A stretch of 64,000 bases of DNA, from assembly GCF_003967595.1 (NCBI RefSeq), contig NZ_BIFW01000001.1:643205-707204 (forward strand), given 5' to 3'. The notes below the pieces were generated by a model. That model was given only the letters and a program-made list of their open reading frames with translations, was not told where the DNA came from and did not search any database. The translations under genes were made by a program, and so were the position numbers. Position 1 is the stretch's first letter; every line of letters starts with the position of its first letter. Origin of the DNA: Companilactobacillus musae. GTDB lineage: Bacteria > Bacillota > Bacilli > Lactobacillales > Lactobacillaceae. Positions 27,253-36,126 of this stretch are shown piece after piece.

Positions 27253-28221
27253 TTAATTATTCATTTGACGAGCTGTGAAATGATGGATACCTTTATTTCG
27301 TTCTTCAAACCCTTCCGTCTTACTTACAATATAACGAGGGCGATTATTGACTTGATCCAAAACTCGACCCAAGTAGCTGCCAAGTATCCCAATAGATAGC
27401 ATCAACAATCCTAAAGTGAATAAAAGAATCGTAACTCCAACTGAGGCAACACTATAATTACCACTAGCGATTAAATATCCTAAAGTAAATATACCACTGG
27501 CTAAAGGTACAATTGAAAAAATATTGACAAATTGTAATGGTTTCATAGAAAAAGATGTGATTCCATCTAATGCTAATTTAACCATCTTTGAAAGCGGATA
27601 TTTGGTTTCACCAGCAATTCTTTCTTGACGATGATATTGAACGCTAGTCTGCCTGAAGCCAATCCAAGTAACTTGTCCGCGAACGAATGGATCTTGCTCA
27701 TGCAATTTTAGTAATTGATGAACAGCCTTTCGATCCATTAGACGAAAATCACCTGTATCTAGTGGCATATCAATTGTTGCTAGTTTTTTAAAGGTACGAT
27801 AGAACATTTTGGCAGTAAATTTCTTAAAGAAAGTTTCTCCATCACGTTGCATTCTTTTACCATAGACAATTTCATAGCCTTCATGCCATTTTTCAATCAT
27901 TTGGGGAATGACTTCTGGTGGATCTTGTAAGTCAGCATCCATAACTACTACGGCATCCCCTTTTGTATACTGCAATCCAGCAGTAATAGCTAGTTGATGT
28001 CCGAAATTACGTGAAAACTCAACTAATTTAATATTATCGTGTTGAGTAATGGCTCGGTTAATAATAGCAACTGATTTATCTTTAGAACCATCATCAACGA
28101 AGATCAATTCATAAGCTTCTTCTTGTTGTTCAATATAATTTAATAATGTATCAATTGTTGCTTGAATACCCGCCTCTTCATTAAAGACAGGCAATACTAT
28201 AGAGATTAATTGATTTTTCAT
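27253..28221 (-). CDS. GT2 membrane glycosyltransferase (polyprenyl-phosphate sugar synthase, YkcC/CsbB type)
   Basis: The 322-residue product has a GT-A domain (LPVFNEEAGI, D43-D44, D95-A-D97-LQDPP) and two C-terminal membrane helices (about 233-255 and 266-290). Such enzymes load a sugar from a nucleotide donor onto undecaprenyl phosphate inside the cell; the lipid-linked sugar is then used outside by a GT-C partner. The GT39-type gene just upstream (21-bp gap) is that likely partner. The final acceptor could be teichoic acid, another wall glycan or protein; sequence does not say. Confidence 0.9.
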   Translation of the reverse strand: MKNQLISIVLPVFNEEAGIQATIDTLLNYIEQQEEAYELIFVDDGSKDKSVAIINRAITQHDNIKLVEFSRNFGHQLAITAGLQYTKGDAVVVMDADLQDPPEVIPQMIEKWHEGYEIVYGKRMQRDGETFFKKFTAKMFYRTFKKLATIDMPLDTGDFRLMDRKAVHQLLKLHEQDPFVRGQVTWIGFRQTSVQYHRQERIAGETKYPLSKMVKLALDGITSFSMKPLQFVNIFSIVPLASGIFTLGYLIASGNYSVASVGVTILLFTLGLLMLSIGILGSYLGRVLDQVNNRPRYIVSKTEGFEERNKGIHHFTARQMNN

Positions 28222-28242
28222 ATGCGAGGATTCCTTTCATTA

Positions 28243-30651
28243 TTACTTATAGATACTTGATAAATCATAAAGCGTTCCAGATTGACCGGGACCACCCATA
28301 CCGCCTTTGCCCATTGAAGGACTATTAGATTTATTTTTCTTCATTTTCTTTAATTGTGCTTTAGTTAACTTCTTCTTACCTGTTGGTTTAGTTCCATTGC
28401 CATTTGGTTGATTTCCAGAAGGACCATTACCGCTTGGTGCATTAGAGTTTGAACCAGATGGTTTGGCTGGTGGAGTTGATCCTGTTGAAGAAGTTGGAGC
28501 ATTACCAGGAGTTTGTCCAGCGCCATTTGGAGCTGTTGTAGATTTTGTTTTGGATGAAACCGTTACTGCACTTGAATTATTAGTTTGCGTACTGCTATTA
28601 GATAAACTTACTTTCTTAGCATGTTTCTTGATCCAACTAACAATCTGACTATTAGAACCGCCAGTCTTACCACCTGAGTAGTAATATTTAAGCTTACCTT
28701 CTTTAATCAATTTTTTAAATTGTGCCAAAGTAATAGCTTTATCGGTACCATTGAATCCACCCATTGCCATAACTGCTTTACCAGTGGCAATAATATAAGG
28801 TGCTGCAGTACTTGAATCATCAGTGGCAAATAGATATTCAGCCTTACCCTGATGTTTTTCAACATAATTCAATAGTGTTGAATCGACCTGGGAATTACCC
28901 ATGCCGCCACCACCGCCCATAGACGATAGTAATGACGGACCAGCACTAGGAATACCATCACTTGATCCAGCTAAGGTTGGTGTTAATGACCACCAAGTTG
29001 GAGCTAACATGACAATAATCATCGCTGCAACTGGCCAAATTCGTTTATTCTTCAACTTAATTGCAATCCAAGGTAATGCAAATAATGGAATGGAAATTAC
29101 AATTCCAGCTATCAGTAAGACCCATGCTAAAGTTGGATAATAGTCTGTTAAATACCATGCTTGTAAAATGCTGGTTGATAAAATTGCTATTGGCAAAAGC
29201 ATCGCCCAAAGTGACTTTTCACGCCACTGTTTGATCATCGTATAAACTCCGATACCTGCTAAAACTGCCATTGCTGGAGCCAACATAATCGTGTAATACG
29301 GATGGAAGAAACTGGCTACTGAAAAGAATCCTGCAACTGGGACTAGCCAACCAACCCAAAGCCAAAGTTCTTTTCTTTGTGGATTGAGATTGTACCATTT
29401 CTTCATCTTAGAACCTCTGAAATAAGCATAACTGGAAATAATTCCAAAAACTGCTAATAACATTAACCAACTGATTTGAGGTCCTAATTCTTTTTGAAGT
29501 AATCTAAATGGTCCAGCTGTACCAATATTGAAGGCTCCACCACCTCCGCCACCAGTACCTTTATTATTTCCGCCAGGTTGACCACCCTTACTCATTTTTG
29601 GAGCATTAGTTTTAGAACCAGATGGCTTAGCTGGTGGATTACTACTTGTAGATTTTTTCTTTGCGCCACTTGGAGGTGTTGGTGCATTGCTTGATGATTT
29701 CGTACCACTTGGTTTTTTAGATTTACTACCAGATGGTGGTGTCATTGATTTACTACCTTTTTTTGAAGAACTACCCATACCAGGGAAAGCTCCACCAGTA
29801 CCAGTTGTCTGACCAAGCAAACGTTGCGTACCATTGTACCCAAAGGCTAATTCCAATGCTGAATTAGTTTCTGAACCACCTTCATATGGTCTTTTTGATG
29901 AGTTAGTCATATCAACTGATAAGGGCCAAAGTAAAGTGAAAACAGCTAGAAAAACCGTTGCAATTGACAAATGTGCCAATTTCTTTTTCCAATTTGTTTC
30001 TGCAGCTAACCAGTAATAAAGATATAAAGCTGGCAAAATCATAAATGCTTGTAACATTTTGATATTGAACGAAAAACCTATCAAAGCGAATCCAATCCAG
30101 AGATATCGTTGCTGTTTCTTCAAAACTGCCTTCTGAACAAACCAAACCGATAATAATAGGAAGAAAACTAAGGTTGCATCCATATTATTAGTTCTTGAGT
30201 CAGCAACTACAATTGGAGTTAATGTCATAATTAATGCAGAAATTCGGGCAGGAATCCTGCCAAAGCGTTTTGAAACGAGATTATAAATTAGATAAACCGA
30301 CCCAATTCCAAATAAAATTGATGGTAGGACAACACTCCATCCATGAACACCAAAAATCTTGGCACTGATAGTCATAAACCATAATGCAACCGGTGGTTTA
30401 TCAACCGTAATAAATCCAGCTGGATCAAAACTAGCGTACCAAAAATTCTTAAAACTCTTGGTCATACTGACAATCGCAGCTGTATAAAAGTTGTTGGCCT
30501 CTCCTGCTTCCCAAATATTCCAGGCGTACAAGAATGCCGCCAAAATTAAAATGGCAATCAGCCAATAATCATATTTAATAGTTCTTAATTTATTGAAAAA
30601 GTTAAACTTTTCATTCTTTTGAACACGACTTGGTTCTTTTGATTCCATCAT
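28243..30651 (-). CDS. GT39-type membrane glycosyltransferase with low-complexity insertions (YkcB type)
   Basis: An 802-residue polytopic protein of the GT-C fold, resembling YkcB and ArnT/PMT enzymes. The acceptor-side motif with D84-K-P-P (FITVDKPPVALW) lies in the first outer loop, after EAGEANNFYTA. About 11-13 membrane helices follow. Two stretches are unusual: residues 284-375 and about 690-795 are rich in Gly, Pro, Ser, Lys and Asn, with repeated PPSGxK and PPAKPSGS units. It should transfer the sugar loaded by the GT2 enzyme to an envelope acceptor. AGGAGA is 7 bases before the first ATG; a 28-codon gene ends 16 bases upstream. Confidence 0.88.
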   Translation of the reverse strand: MMESKEPSRVQKNEKFNFFNKLRTIKYDYWLIAILILAAFLYAWNIWEAGEANNFYTAAIVSMTKSFKNFWYASFDPAGFITVDKPPVALWFMTISAKIFGVHGWSVVLPSILFGIGSVYLIYNLVSKRFGRIPARISALIMTLTPIVVADSRTNNMDATLVFFLLLSVWFVQKAVLKKQQRYLWIGFALIGFSFNIKMLQAFMILPALYLYYWLAAETNWKKKLAHLSIATVFLAVFTLLWPLSVDMTNSSKRPYEGGSETNSALELAFGYNGTQRLLGQTTGTGGAFPGMGSSSKKGSKSMTPPSGSKSKKPSGTKSSSNAPTPPSGAKKKSTSSNPPAKPSGSKTNAPKMSKGGQPGGNNKGTGGGGGGAFNIGTAGPFRLLQKELGPQISWLMLLAVFGIISSYAYFRGSKMKKWYNLNPQRKELWLWVGWLVPVAGFFSVASFFHPYYTIMLAPAMAVLAGIGVYTMIKQWREKSLWAMLLPIAILSTSILQAWYLTDYYPTLAWVLLIAGIVISIPLFALPWIAIKLKNKRIWPVAAMIIVMLAPTWWSLTPTLAGSSDGIPSAGPSLLSSMGGGGGMGNSQVDSTLLNYVEKHQGKAEYLFATDDSSTAAPYIIATGKAVMAMGGFNGTDKAITLAQFKKLIKEGKLKYYYSGGKTGGSNSQIVSWIKKHAKKVSLSNSSTQTNNSSAVTVSSKTKSTTAPNGAGQTPGNAPTSSTGSTPPAKPSGSNSNAPSGNGPSGNQPNGNGTKPTGKKKLTKAQLKKMKKNKSNSPSMGKGGMGGPGQSGTLYDLSSIYK

Positions 30652-30667
30652 TTATCTTCTCCTATCC

Positions 30668-30754
30668 TTAAATAGCTATATTTATAAAAAAACAAATGAT
30701 TGAATAAACTAAAATCGAAAATAGAATCGATTTTAAATGTAAATTATTTTTCAT
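30668..30754 (-). CDS. 28-residue hydrophobic membrane peptide
   Basis: A short frame starting MKNNLHLKSILF and ending FFINIAI, with a positively charged start and one membrane-length hydrophobic stretch (about 8-28). AAAGGA is 11 bases before the ATG; the GT39-type gene starts 16 bases after its stop. It looks like the first gene of the glycosyltransferase operon. No known family can be assigned at this length. It could be a membrane regulator, an assembly partner of the transferase, or a translated leader. Confidence 0.5.
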   Translation of the reverse strand: MKNNLHLKSILFSILVYSIICFFINIAI

Positions 30755-30788
30755 CTGTTCAAATTCCTTTCTTAACAACAAGGACAAG

Positions 30789-30794
30789 ATTAGA
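30789..30794 (-). promoter_or_regulatory. Predicted -10 of the glycosyltransferase operon
   Basis: TCTAAT on the - strand; the -35 position falls within the 11-bp direct repeats and is a poor match, as expected for an activator-dependent promoter. Confidence 0.4.
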
Positions 30795-30800
30795 CAAACT

Positions 30801-30822
30801 AGCTTAAATTAAGCTTAAATTG
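30801..30822. promoter_or_regulatory. 11-bp tandem repeats, candidate response-regulator box
   Basis: AGCTTAAATTA and AGCTTAAATTG (starts at 30801 and 30812) are direct repeats with an 11-bp period, the usual arrangement for OmpR/PhoB-family dimers. They lie in the -35 region of both divergent promoters (-10 boxes at 30789-30794 and 30835-30840). Confidence 0.55.
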
Positions 30823-30870
30823 AAATTTATGTTTTATAATTATGAATAGAATTTAAAAAAGGAGATTGCA

Positions 30871-31563
30871 ATGTCAAATAATATTAGAATTTTAGTAGTT
30901 GAGGATGATGAAAATCTAGCCAACAATATTGCAACATTCTTACACGATTTTTCTGAAGTGGATATCGAAAATGATGGTCTTAGCGGAAAATTTGCTGCTA
31001 CAGAAGATGTTTATGATCTAATTATTTTGGATATTATGTTACCTGAAATGAATGGTTATGATGTTTTAAAAAACATCCGTGCCGATAAAATCAACACCCC
31101 CGTTTTGATTTTGACCGCTAAAGCCGAAATTGATGATAAAATTCACGGCTTCAATTTAGGGGCTGATGACTATCTAACCAAGCCATTTCATCGTGAAGAA
31201 CTATTAGCCCGTGTCAAGGCTCTGCTAAAACGTGGCGGCTCTTTAGCTGACGATTCAATTCTCAAAATTAGAAACCTTGAAGTAAACTTAAATAACCATG
31301 AAATTAAAGCCGGCGGCAAACAAATTTCATTAAATGGTAAGGAGTATGATTTACTGGTTTATTTATTACAAAACAAAAATACCATTTTAACGAAAGATCA
31401 GATTTTTGAAAGAATCTGGGGGTTTGATTCTGATACCTCTATTACTGTAGTCGAAGTATATATGAGCAATCTACGTAAAAAACTTCGTCCTTCCGAGAAC
31501 GATGGTCTAATTAAAACCATCAGAAATGTTGGGTATATTTTCCAAGATGAAACTGAAATCTAA
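30871..31563 (+). CDS. OmpR-family response regulator
   Basis: A 230-residue regulator with a receiver domain (acidic E11-D12-D13, phosphorylated D54 in LILDIMLP, K near 104 in YLTKPF) and a C-terminal winged-helix DNA-binding domain ending in VVEVYMSNLRKKL and IRNVGYIF. AAAGGAG precedes the ATG, and TATAAT at 30835-30840 gives its -10. It overlaps the start of the sensor kinase gene. The divergent glycosyltransferase operon is the obvious first candidate target. Confidence 0.93.
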   Translation: MSNNIRILVVEDDENLANNIATFLHDFSEVDIENDGLSGKFAATEDVYDLIILDIMLPEMNGYDVLKNIRADKINTPVLILTAKAEIDDKIHGFNLGADDYLTKPFHREELLARVKALLKRGGSLADDSILKIRNLEVNLNNHEIKAGGKQISLNGKEYDLLVYLLQNKNTILTKDQIFERIWGFDSDTSITVVEVYMSNLRKKLRPSENDGLIKTIRNVGYIFQDETEI

Positions 31564-32872
31564 ACAAAGTAAAATTACTCGCCGCCAACAATTTAAACTA
31601 TTTCTATCAATTATGGCCGCATTTGCAGTCTTATTCCTTACTTTAGGCCTGATCATTTTCAATCTCTTTCAGTCTTCAACTTACAAAAGTATTGATAAAG
31701 ATATTCGAAATCAGGTCGTTTCAATCCAAAAACAACCCAATATGAAGAAACAAGTAGAACCTGACCCTCACGACCCTAATAATCACTTCAATAACAACGT
31801 CAATAAACCCAATCCCAAAGCTCCCTTTCAAGCTTCAATTTTAGTTTTCAACAAAAAGGGAAAGTTATTGAACAAGAGTAGTCTTGGAAATCGTTATTCC
31901 GTTTTAAAAAACATAAATTTAAATAAAAATAATGTTAATTTGAAACAAACTTTAGTTGTTAATAATATGAACTTCCGTTCAATACTAATAAAAGTCTCAA
32001 AGAAAAATAATAATCCGATGTATGCTGGAAATTATGTTTTAATCATGCAAAATATTGATACTCAAATCCAAGCCATCGAAAATTTTGAACGAATTCTAAT
32101 TATTACTTTCTTCCTTTTTTGGGTTATCGCCTTAGTTATTTCTTATTTCTTAGCACGTATAAATATGTTGCCGATCATTAAATCCTGGCAACAACAAACT
32201 GAATTTGTTAACGACGCAGCCCATGAATTAAGGACCCCTTTAACAATCATTCAAGGAAAACTCGAGTACATGCTTACAAAACCAAATAAAAAGATTATTG
32301 ATGAAGCCGAGGCTATTTCAGTTTCGTTAGATGAAGTCAATCGGCTAAATTCCTTAACCAATAACCTATTAGTTTTGGCCCGTTCAGATTCGGCTACTAC
32401 TAATCTAAAATTTGAATTAACTAAACCAGAGTTTTTCTTAAAAGATCCCATTGTCCCTTTTAAAGACATCATCAATTCTCAATCAAAGGTCTTTCAGATC
32501 AACCTTAATGACAATCCAACCCTTAACTTAGACCGCGACAAGATCAAACAATTACTAATAATCCTCTTAGACAACGCTACTAAATACACACCTAAGAATG
32601 GTACTATCAAAATTTACGATCAAGTTGAAGGATCTAAATATCAATTTATTGTTTCTGACACTGGTGTTGGCGTGGCTGATAGCGACAAAAGAAAAATCTT
32701 TGGGCGATTTTATCGAGTTGATAAATCACGTAATACCAATAGTGGCGGACATGGACTAGGTTTGGCAATTGCTCAACAAATCGTCAATGTTCATCATGGC
32801 AATATCTTTGTACGTGATAATCTTCCTCACGGCAGTGAATTTGTCGTTGAATTACCTATTAAACATCATTAG
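31547..32872 (+). CDS. Sensor histidine kinase
   Basis: The partner of the response regulator: TM1 (about 17-42), an extracellular domain of about 140 residues rich in Asn, Lys and Pro, TM2 (about 183-205), HisKA with H226 (NDAAHELRTPL), and HATPase with DNATKYTP, DTGVGV and GGHGLGLAIA. The extracellular part matches no sensor domain I know. The ATG at 31547 gives a 17-base overlap with the regulator gene; no strong ribosome binding site is visible, so coupling is likely. An alternative in-frame ATG is at 31526. Confidence 0.9.
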   Translation: MKLKSKQSKITRRQQFKLFLSIMAAFAVLFLTLGLIIFNLFQSSTYKSIDKDIRNQVVSIQKQPNMKKQVEPDPHDPNNHFNNNVNKPNPKAPFQASILVFNKKGKLLNKSSLGNRYSVLKNINLNKNNVNLKQTLVVNNMNFRSILIKVSKKNNNPMYAGNYVLIMQNIDTQIQAIENFERILIITFFLFWVIALVISYFLARINMLPIIKSWQQQTEFVNDAAHELRTPLTIIQGKLEYMLTKPNKKIIDEAEAISVSLDEVNRLNSLTNNLLVLARSDSATTNLKFELTKPEFFLKDPIVPFKDIINSQSKVFQINLNDNPTLNLDRDKIKQLLIILLDNATKYTPKNGTIKIYDQVEGSKYQFIVSDTGVGVADSDKRKIFGRFYRVDKSRNTNSGGHGLGLAIAQQIVNVHHGNIFVRDNLPHGSEFVVELPIKHH

Positions 32873-32899
32873 AAAATACTGTATAGCTACTTATGAAAA

Positions 32900-32972
32900 A
32901 AAACAGCATTTATTAAGAAGCATTCGAGATATATTAACACATCTCCGGATCTCTTAATAAATGCTGTTTTTG
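32900..32972 (+). terminator. Terminator of the two-component operon (member of a hairpin family)
   Basis: A 19-bp perfect stem (arms 32900-32918 and 32952-32970) with a 33-base loop that contains CATTCGAGATATAT and an inner GAGAT/ATCTC stem. Stem and loop recur at 53416-53475. Confidence 0.8.
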
Positions 32973-33168
32973 CGTTAAAACCCTTTGTATAAATTATTTA
33001 ATTTAGGTTATTTTAATAAGTTCTATATTAGGATTAACTTAATATTTTTGATTTTATTTTTAATATTTTGCGGTCCATTTCACAAAAAACCGCTTTCCTG
33101 TTTTTGAATCAGTCGTCAATATTTCTCATGATAAGATTACGAAATCGTTTATTGAGGGAGGATTCCAC

Positions 33169-36075
33169 ATGAGAAGGAAAAGCATAACCATACTATACAT
33201 GTCATTGATGACATGCATGTTATTTCTTTGCCTAAAAACTACCACAGTTTTTGCGGAACAAGCAGACGATGCGGATATAACAGAAATTTACGAATATAAA
33301 AATGATACCGGCGTTAATATTAGTTACGTATTAGATTCTGATAAAACTATGATCTTAAGTACTTCTGAAAAAAACGTAATTAATCAAGCCAAATTAGCCG
33401 AGGAAATCGGCGAAAAAAATATTTCAGTTAATGAGGATAAAAACGAATTCAAATTAACACTCGATGATCCTAAAAAAATCGACTTCTTGTTAACCATTGA
33501 TAACAAAAAGCCATTCAAATTATCAGTCCTTAATTCAAAAGAAGAATTATTATTCGATTATGATTTTAATCAACCGAAAGATGATTACATAGAAAGTTTT
33601 GGAAACGCTGAAGATGCCAGTTGGCGTCGCTCAGATAAACTAAGACTTAGTCAAGGACCAATTCTTGATCATACCGATGGTGGAAAAACAGTTCCCTATC
33701 TCTATTTCGGAGATTTTAATTATGCCGAAAGAAGAACTACCATTGCTGAAGCCTATTCTGGAAAAGGCGGTACTAGCAAAAAACCTAAATCACGTTTAGA
33801 CAGTTTAACTGCTCCTAATTCGGCAGTTCTTTATTCTCCAGAGGGTTCAACCATTGAAAGTGGTCCCCACGGTGAAGGAAATCACCTTTATACTTCACAT
33901 TACGGAGATGCTCAAAGCTTTGATACTACTCCAACGACTTGGATTGGTGAGGAACAAGATAAACCTTATGGTTCTCCTAATTCTTTTACATCAAATAATT
34001 TATTTAATTATGTAAAAAAGACTGATAAAAAAGCCCGACCTGGTACTTCAGGTCCTGATAGATATGGTAGTAGCTATGCCATGTCTGAAATGCCAAAACT
34101 ATACTATCGTATTGACCCCGAAACTGGCTATGAAGAACAAAAGTTAGTCTATAAACAACAAGATTTTCTTGTTGCCAAAAAAGGTCGTGATATCCACAAA
34201 TTACAAATTACGATCAATCATAAATTCGACTCTACTGGAAAAACTATCACTAAAATTTCATACCAAAATGTTAGTGCTGTTGGAATGGCAGATTTTATTG
34301 GTTTTTCTTCACATGATATTTCTATAAACAAAGACGGAAAAGAAATTGAAGCCATTAACGGTAAAAAAATTGGTAATTATATGCCTATGCGTTCCTTAGG
34401 AAATGAACGTGGTATGTATTTACAATCACAAAATAACGAAGTTAGAACTAGTTTCTATGTTAATTCTGCGAATGGTCCCGATGGTTGGGCTGGTAGATCA
34501 ATTGGTAGATCGTACTTAGCTACTAAGGGTTTTTCAAAAACTAATTTGCTATATCTTCCAGGGGTACAAATCGCTAGTGAAAGATATTATCCTTGGAAAA
34601 TCGGTAAATATCCTGACAAAGACAAATTTTACGATAACAAGAAAAAGGAATATCGTTCTCCTTATGTCTCTCGTGGGCTTTTCAATGCCTTCTACGATAG
34701 AGACGATCGCGGGGATAAAGGAAAAAATTTACCAGCTGGTGCTCGATTATCTACCGATGAAGGAACATCTTACTGGGATTCTGGTTTGACTATGCGTACA
34801 AAATCGCAGATGCTCGCACCAAAACAAAGTGTTGAATTAGAATTTTCTTCAAAACTCGATGTCATGGGACTAAGATTCAACCCTGTTCTTGGATTGGACC
34901 AGATGGGAACCAAAGATGACCCATTTTTGATCCCCGCAAAAAATGATACTTTAGATTTAAGCGGTTTATGGTATGACTTTGATAGTACATTTGAAAAAAT
35001 CTTTTTCACCATTGACGATGAAAATCTTGACATTGATTATGCAGCCGTTTTGGATAGTTATACTCAAACAGCCAATGAAGCTGTCGATGGAAAAGTACAC
35101 GATTGGAAAAGACAAATTTCTCTTCATGGATTAAATAATTCCAAACATACTTTAAGATTCTGGATGCAAGATGGTGAAGGAAATCTTTCTCAGGTTCAAA
35201 CTCTTGTTATCAAACGTATCAAAAATCCTGAAAATAAGCCTCAAATAGATATCATTACTCCTGGCTCTTCTGAAGACAGCCCTAACTCACCTATGTATCA
35301 TCACCTAAACATTAGTGGAGTTTGGTCAGATAAAGACAGTAAAACTATCAAATCAATTACTTATAAGATTGATGATGGTGAAGAAAAAATATTGCAACAA
35401 AATATCCAAAACAAAAAACCTGGTACTTCAATGCCTTGGAAAATTGAAAATTTAGATATTTCAGCACATAATGATTTTGAAAAACATAAAATAGAATTTA
35501 AAATTACCGATCCAAAAAATAATACCGATACGGATACCTTCTACTACCAACACAAAGGTGGAAGTTATCAATTATTTGCCCCTGAAACAATCGACTTCGG
35601 TCAAACTTCAGTTTCCAAAGCCTCAATGGCACCTAAAAAACCAGTAGTTCATGGAGATCTGCTTGTTGAAGATTATCGTGACGCGAATGCACCGCCACTG
35701 GAAGTCACCCTTTCCGTTGATTCGTTCTACAAAGAACTTGACGATGACAACGACGATGGGGATGATGGCGAAGACGAAGGTGACGATGGCGATGGACTTG
35801 AAGACGGTGAGGACGAAAAAAAGCCAAAGCTTAGAAAAATAAACACAAGTGAATCATTGTCACACGATATTTTCTGGAAAAATGAATTTGTTAATGACCA
35901 CGATTTAATAGTTGGTATGTCCGATTCTGATTGGGATGGCAAATGGGAACGAACAACTAATTTAACTTCAAATATTACTAAATATCTCAAATTAAATTTC
36001 AGATCTAATGAGACTGGATCATCTCCAGGTAAATATATCAGTGTTTGGACTTGGAATGCCACAGATTCACTATAA
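33169..36075 (+). CDS. Large secreted surface protein with Ig-like modules and a degenerate WxL domain
   Basis: 968 residues with a signal peptide (MRRK..., cleavage after about VFA at 29). A long unassigned region (30-590) is followed by two similar Ig-like modules (LDLSGLWYDFDS.., LNISGVWSDKDS.., about 600-800). The C-terminus resembles a WxL wall-binding domain: APETIDFGQTS, LLVEDYRD and the end KYISVWTWNATDSL, where the usual WxL reads WNA. An acidic run of mostly Asp/Glu/Gly (about 857-884) interrupts the module. There is no LPXTG. GGGAGGA precedes the ATG. WxL proteins usually sit in csc clusters; this one is solitary. Attachment to peptidoglycan is inference. Confidence 0.75.
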   Translation: MRRKSITILYMSLMTCMLFLCLKTTTVFAEQADDADITEIYEYKNDTGVNISYVLDSDKTMILSTSEKNVINQAKLAEEIGEKNISVNEDKNEFKLTLDDPKKIDFLLTIDNKKPFKLSVLNSKEELLFDYDFNQPKDDYIESFGNAEDASWRRSDKLRLSQGPILDHTDGGKTVPYLYFGDFNYAERRTTIAEAYSGKGGTSKKPKSRLDSLTAPNSAVLYSPEGSTIESGPHGEGNHLYTSHYGDAQSFDTTPTTWIGEEQDKPYGSPNSFTSNNLFNYVKKTDKKARPGTSGPDRYGSSYAMSEMPKLYYRIDPETGYEEQKLVYKQQDFLVAKKGRDIHKLQITINHKFDSTGKTITKISYQNVSAVGMADFIGFSSHDISINKDGKEIEAINGKKIGNYMPMRSLGNERGMYLQSQNNEVRTSFYVNSANGPDGWAGRSIGRSYLATKGFSKTNLLYLPGVQIASERYYPWKIGKYPDKDKFYDNKKKEYRSPYVSRGLFNAFYDRDDRGDKGKNLPAGARLSTDEGTSYWDSGLTMRTKSQMLAPKQSVELEFSSKLDVMGLRFNPVLGLDQMGTKDDPFLIPAKNDTLDLSGLWYDFDSTFEKIFFTIDDENLDIDYAAVLDSYTQTANEAVDGKVHDWKRQISLHGLNNSKHTLRFWMQDGEGNLSQVQTLVIKRIKNPENKPQIDIITPGSSEDSPNSPMYHHLNISGVWSDKDSKTIKSITYKIDDGEEKILQQNIQNKKPGTSMPWKIENLDISAHNDFEKHKIEFKITDPKNNTDTDTFYYQHKGGSYQLFAPETIDFGQTSVSKASMAPKKPVVHGDLLVEDYRDANAPPLEVTLSVDSFYKELDDDNDDGDDGEDEGDDGDGLEDGEDEKKPKLRKINTSESLSHDIFWKNEFVNDHDLIVGMSDSDWDGKWERTTNLTSNITKYLKLNFRSNETGSSPGKYISVWTWNATDSL

Positions 36076-36079
36076 AATT

Positions 36080-36125
36080 AAACCTCCGTATGTTATCTTT
36101 ATTAAGAATACACGGAGGTTTTTTT
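36080..36125 (+). terminator. Terminator after the surface-protein gene, containing the next gene's RBS
   Basis: AAACCTCCGT (36080-36089) pairs with ACGGAGGTTT (36112-36121), followed by a run of seven T. The right arm holds GGAGG (36114-36118), the ribosome binding site of the ASCH gene. Confidence 0.85.
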
Positions 36126-36126
36126 G

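Noticed and set aside
30801..30822. AGCTTAAATT repeats as a CRISPR or satellite
   Set aside because: Only two copies with no spacers; the 11-bp period at a -35 position fits a transcription factor site much better.
32769..32957. 62-codon + strand frame at the end of the sensor kinase gene
   Set aside because: It overlaps the kinase frame and ends in the terminator hairpin; no ribosome binding site.
35651..36062. Frames on both strands over the Asp-rich part of the surface protein
   Set aside because: They are shadows of the GAT/GAC/GAA repeats (poly-Ser on the other strand), without start signals.
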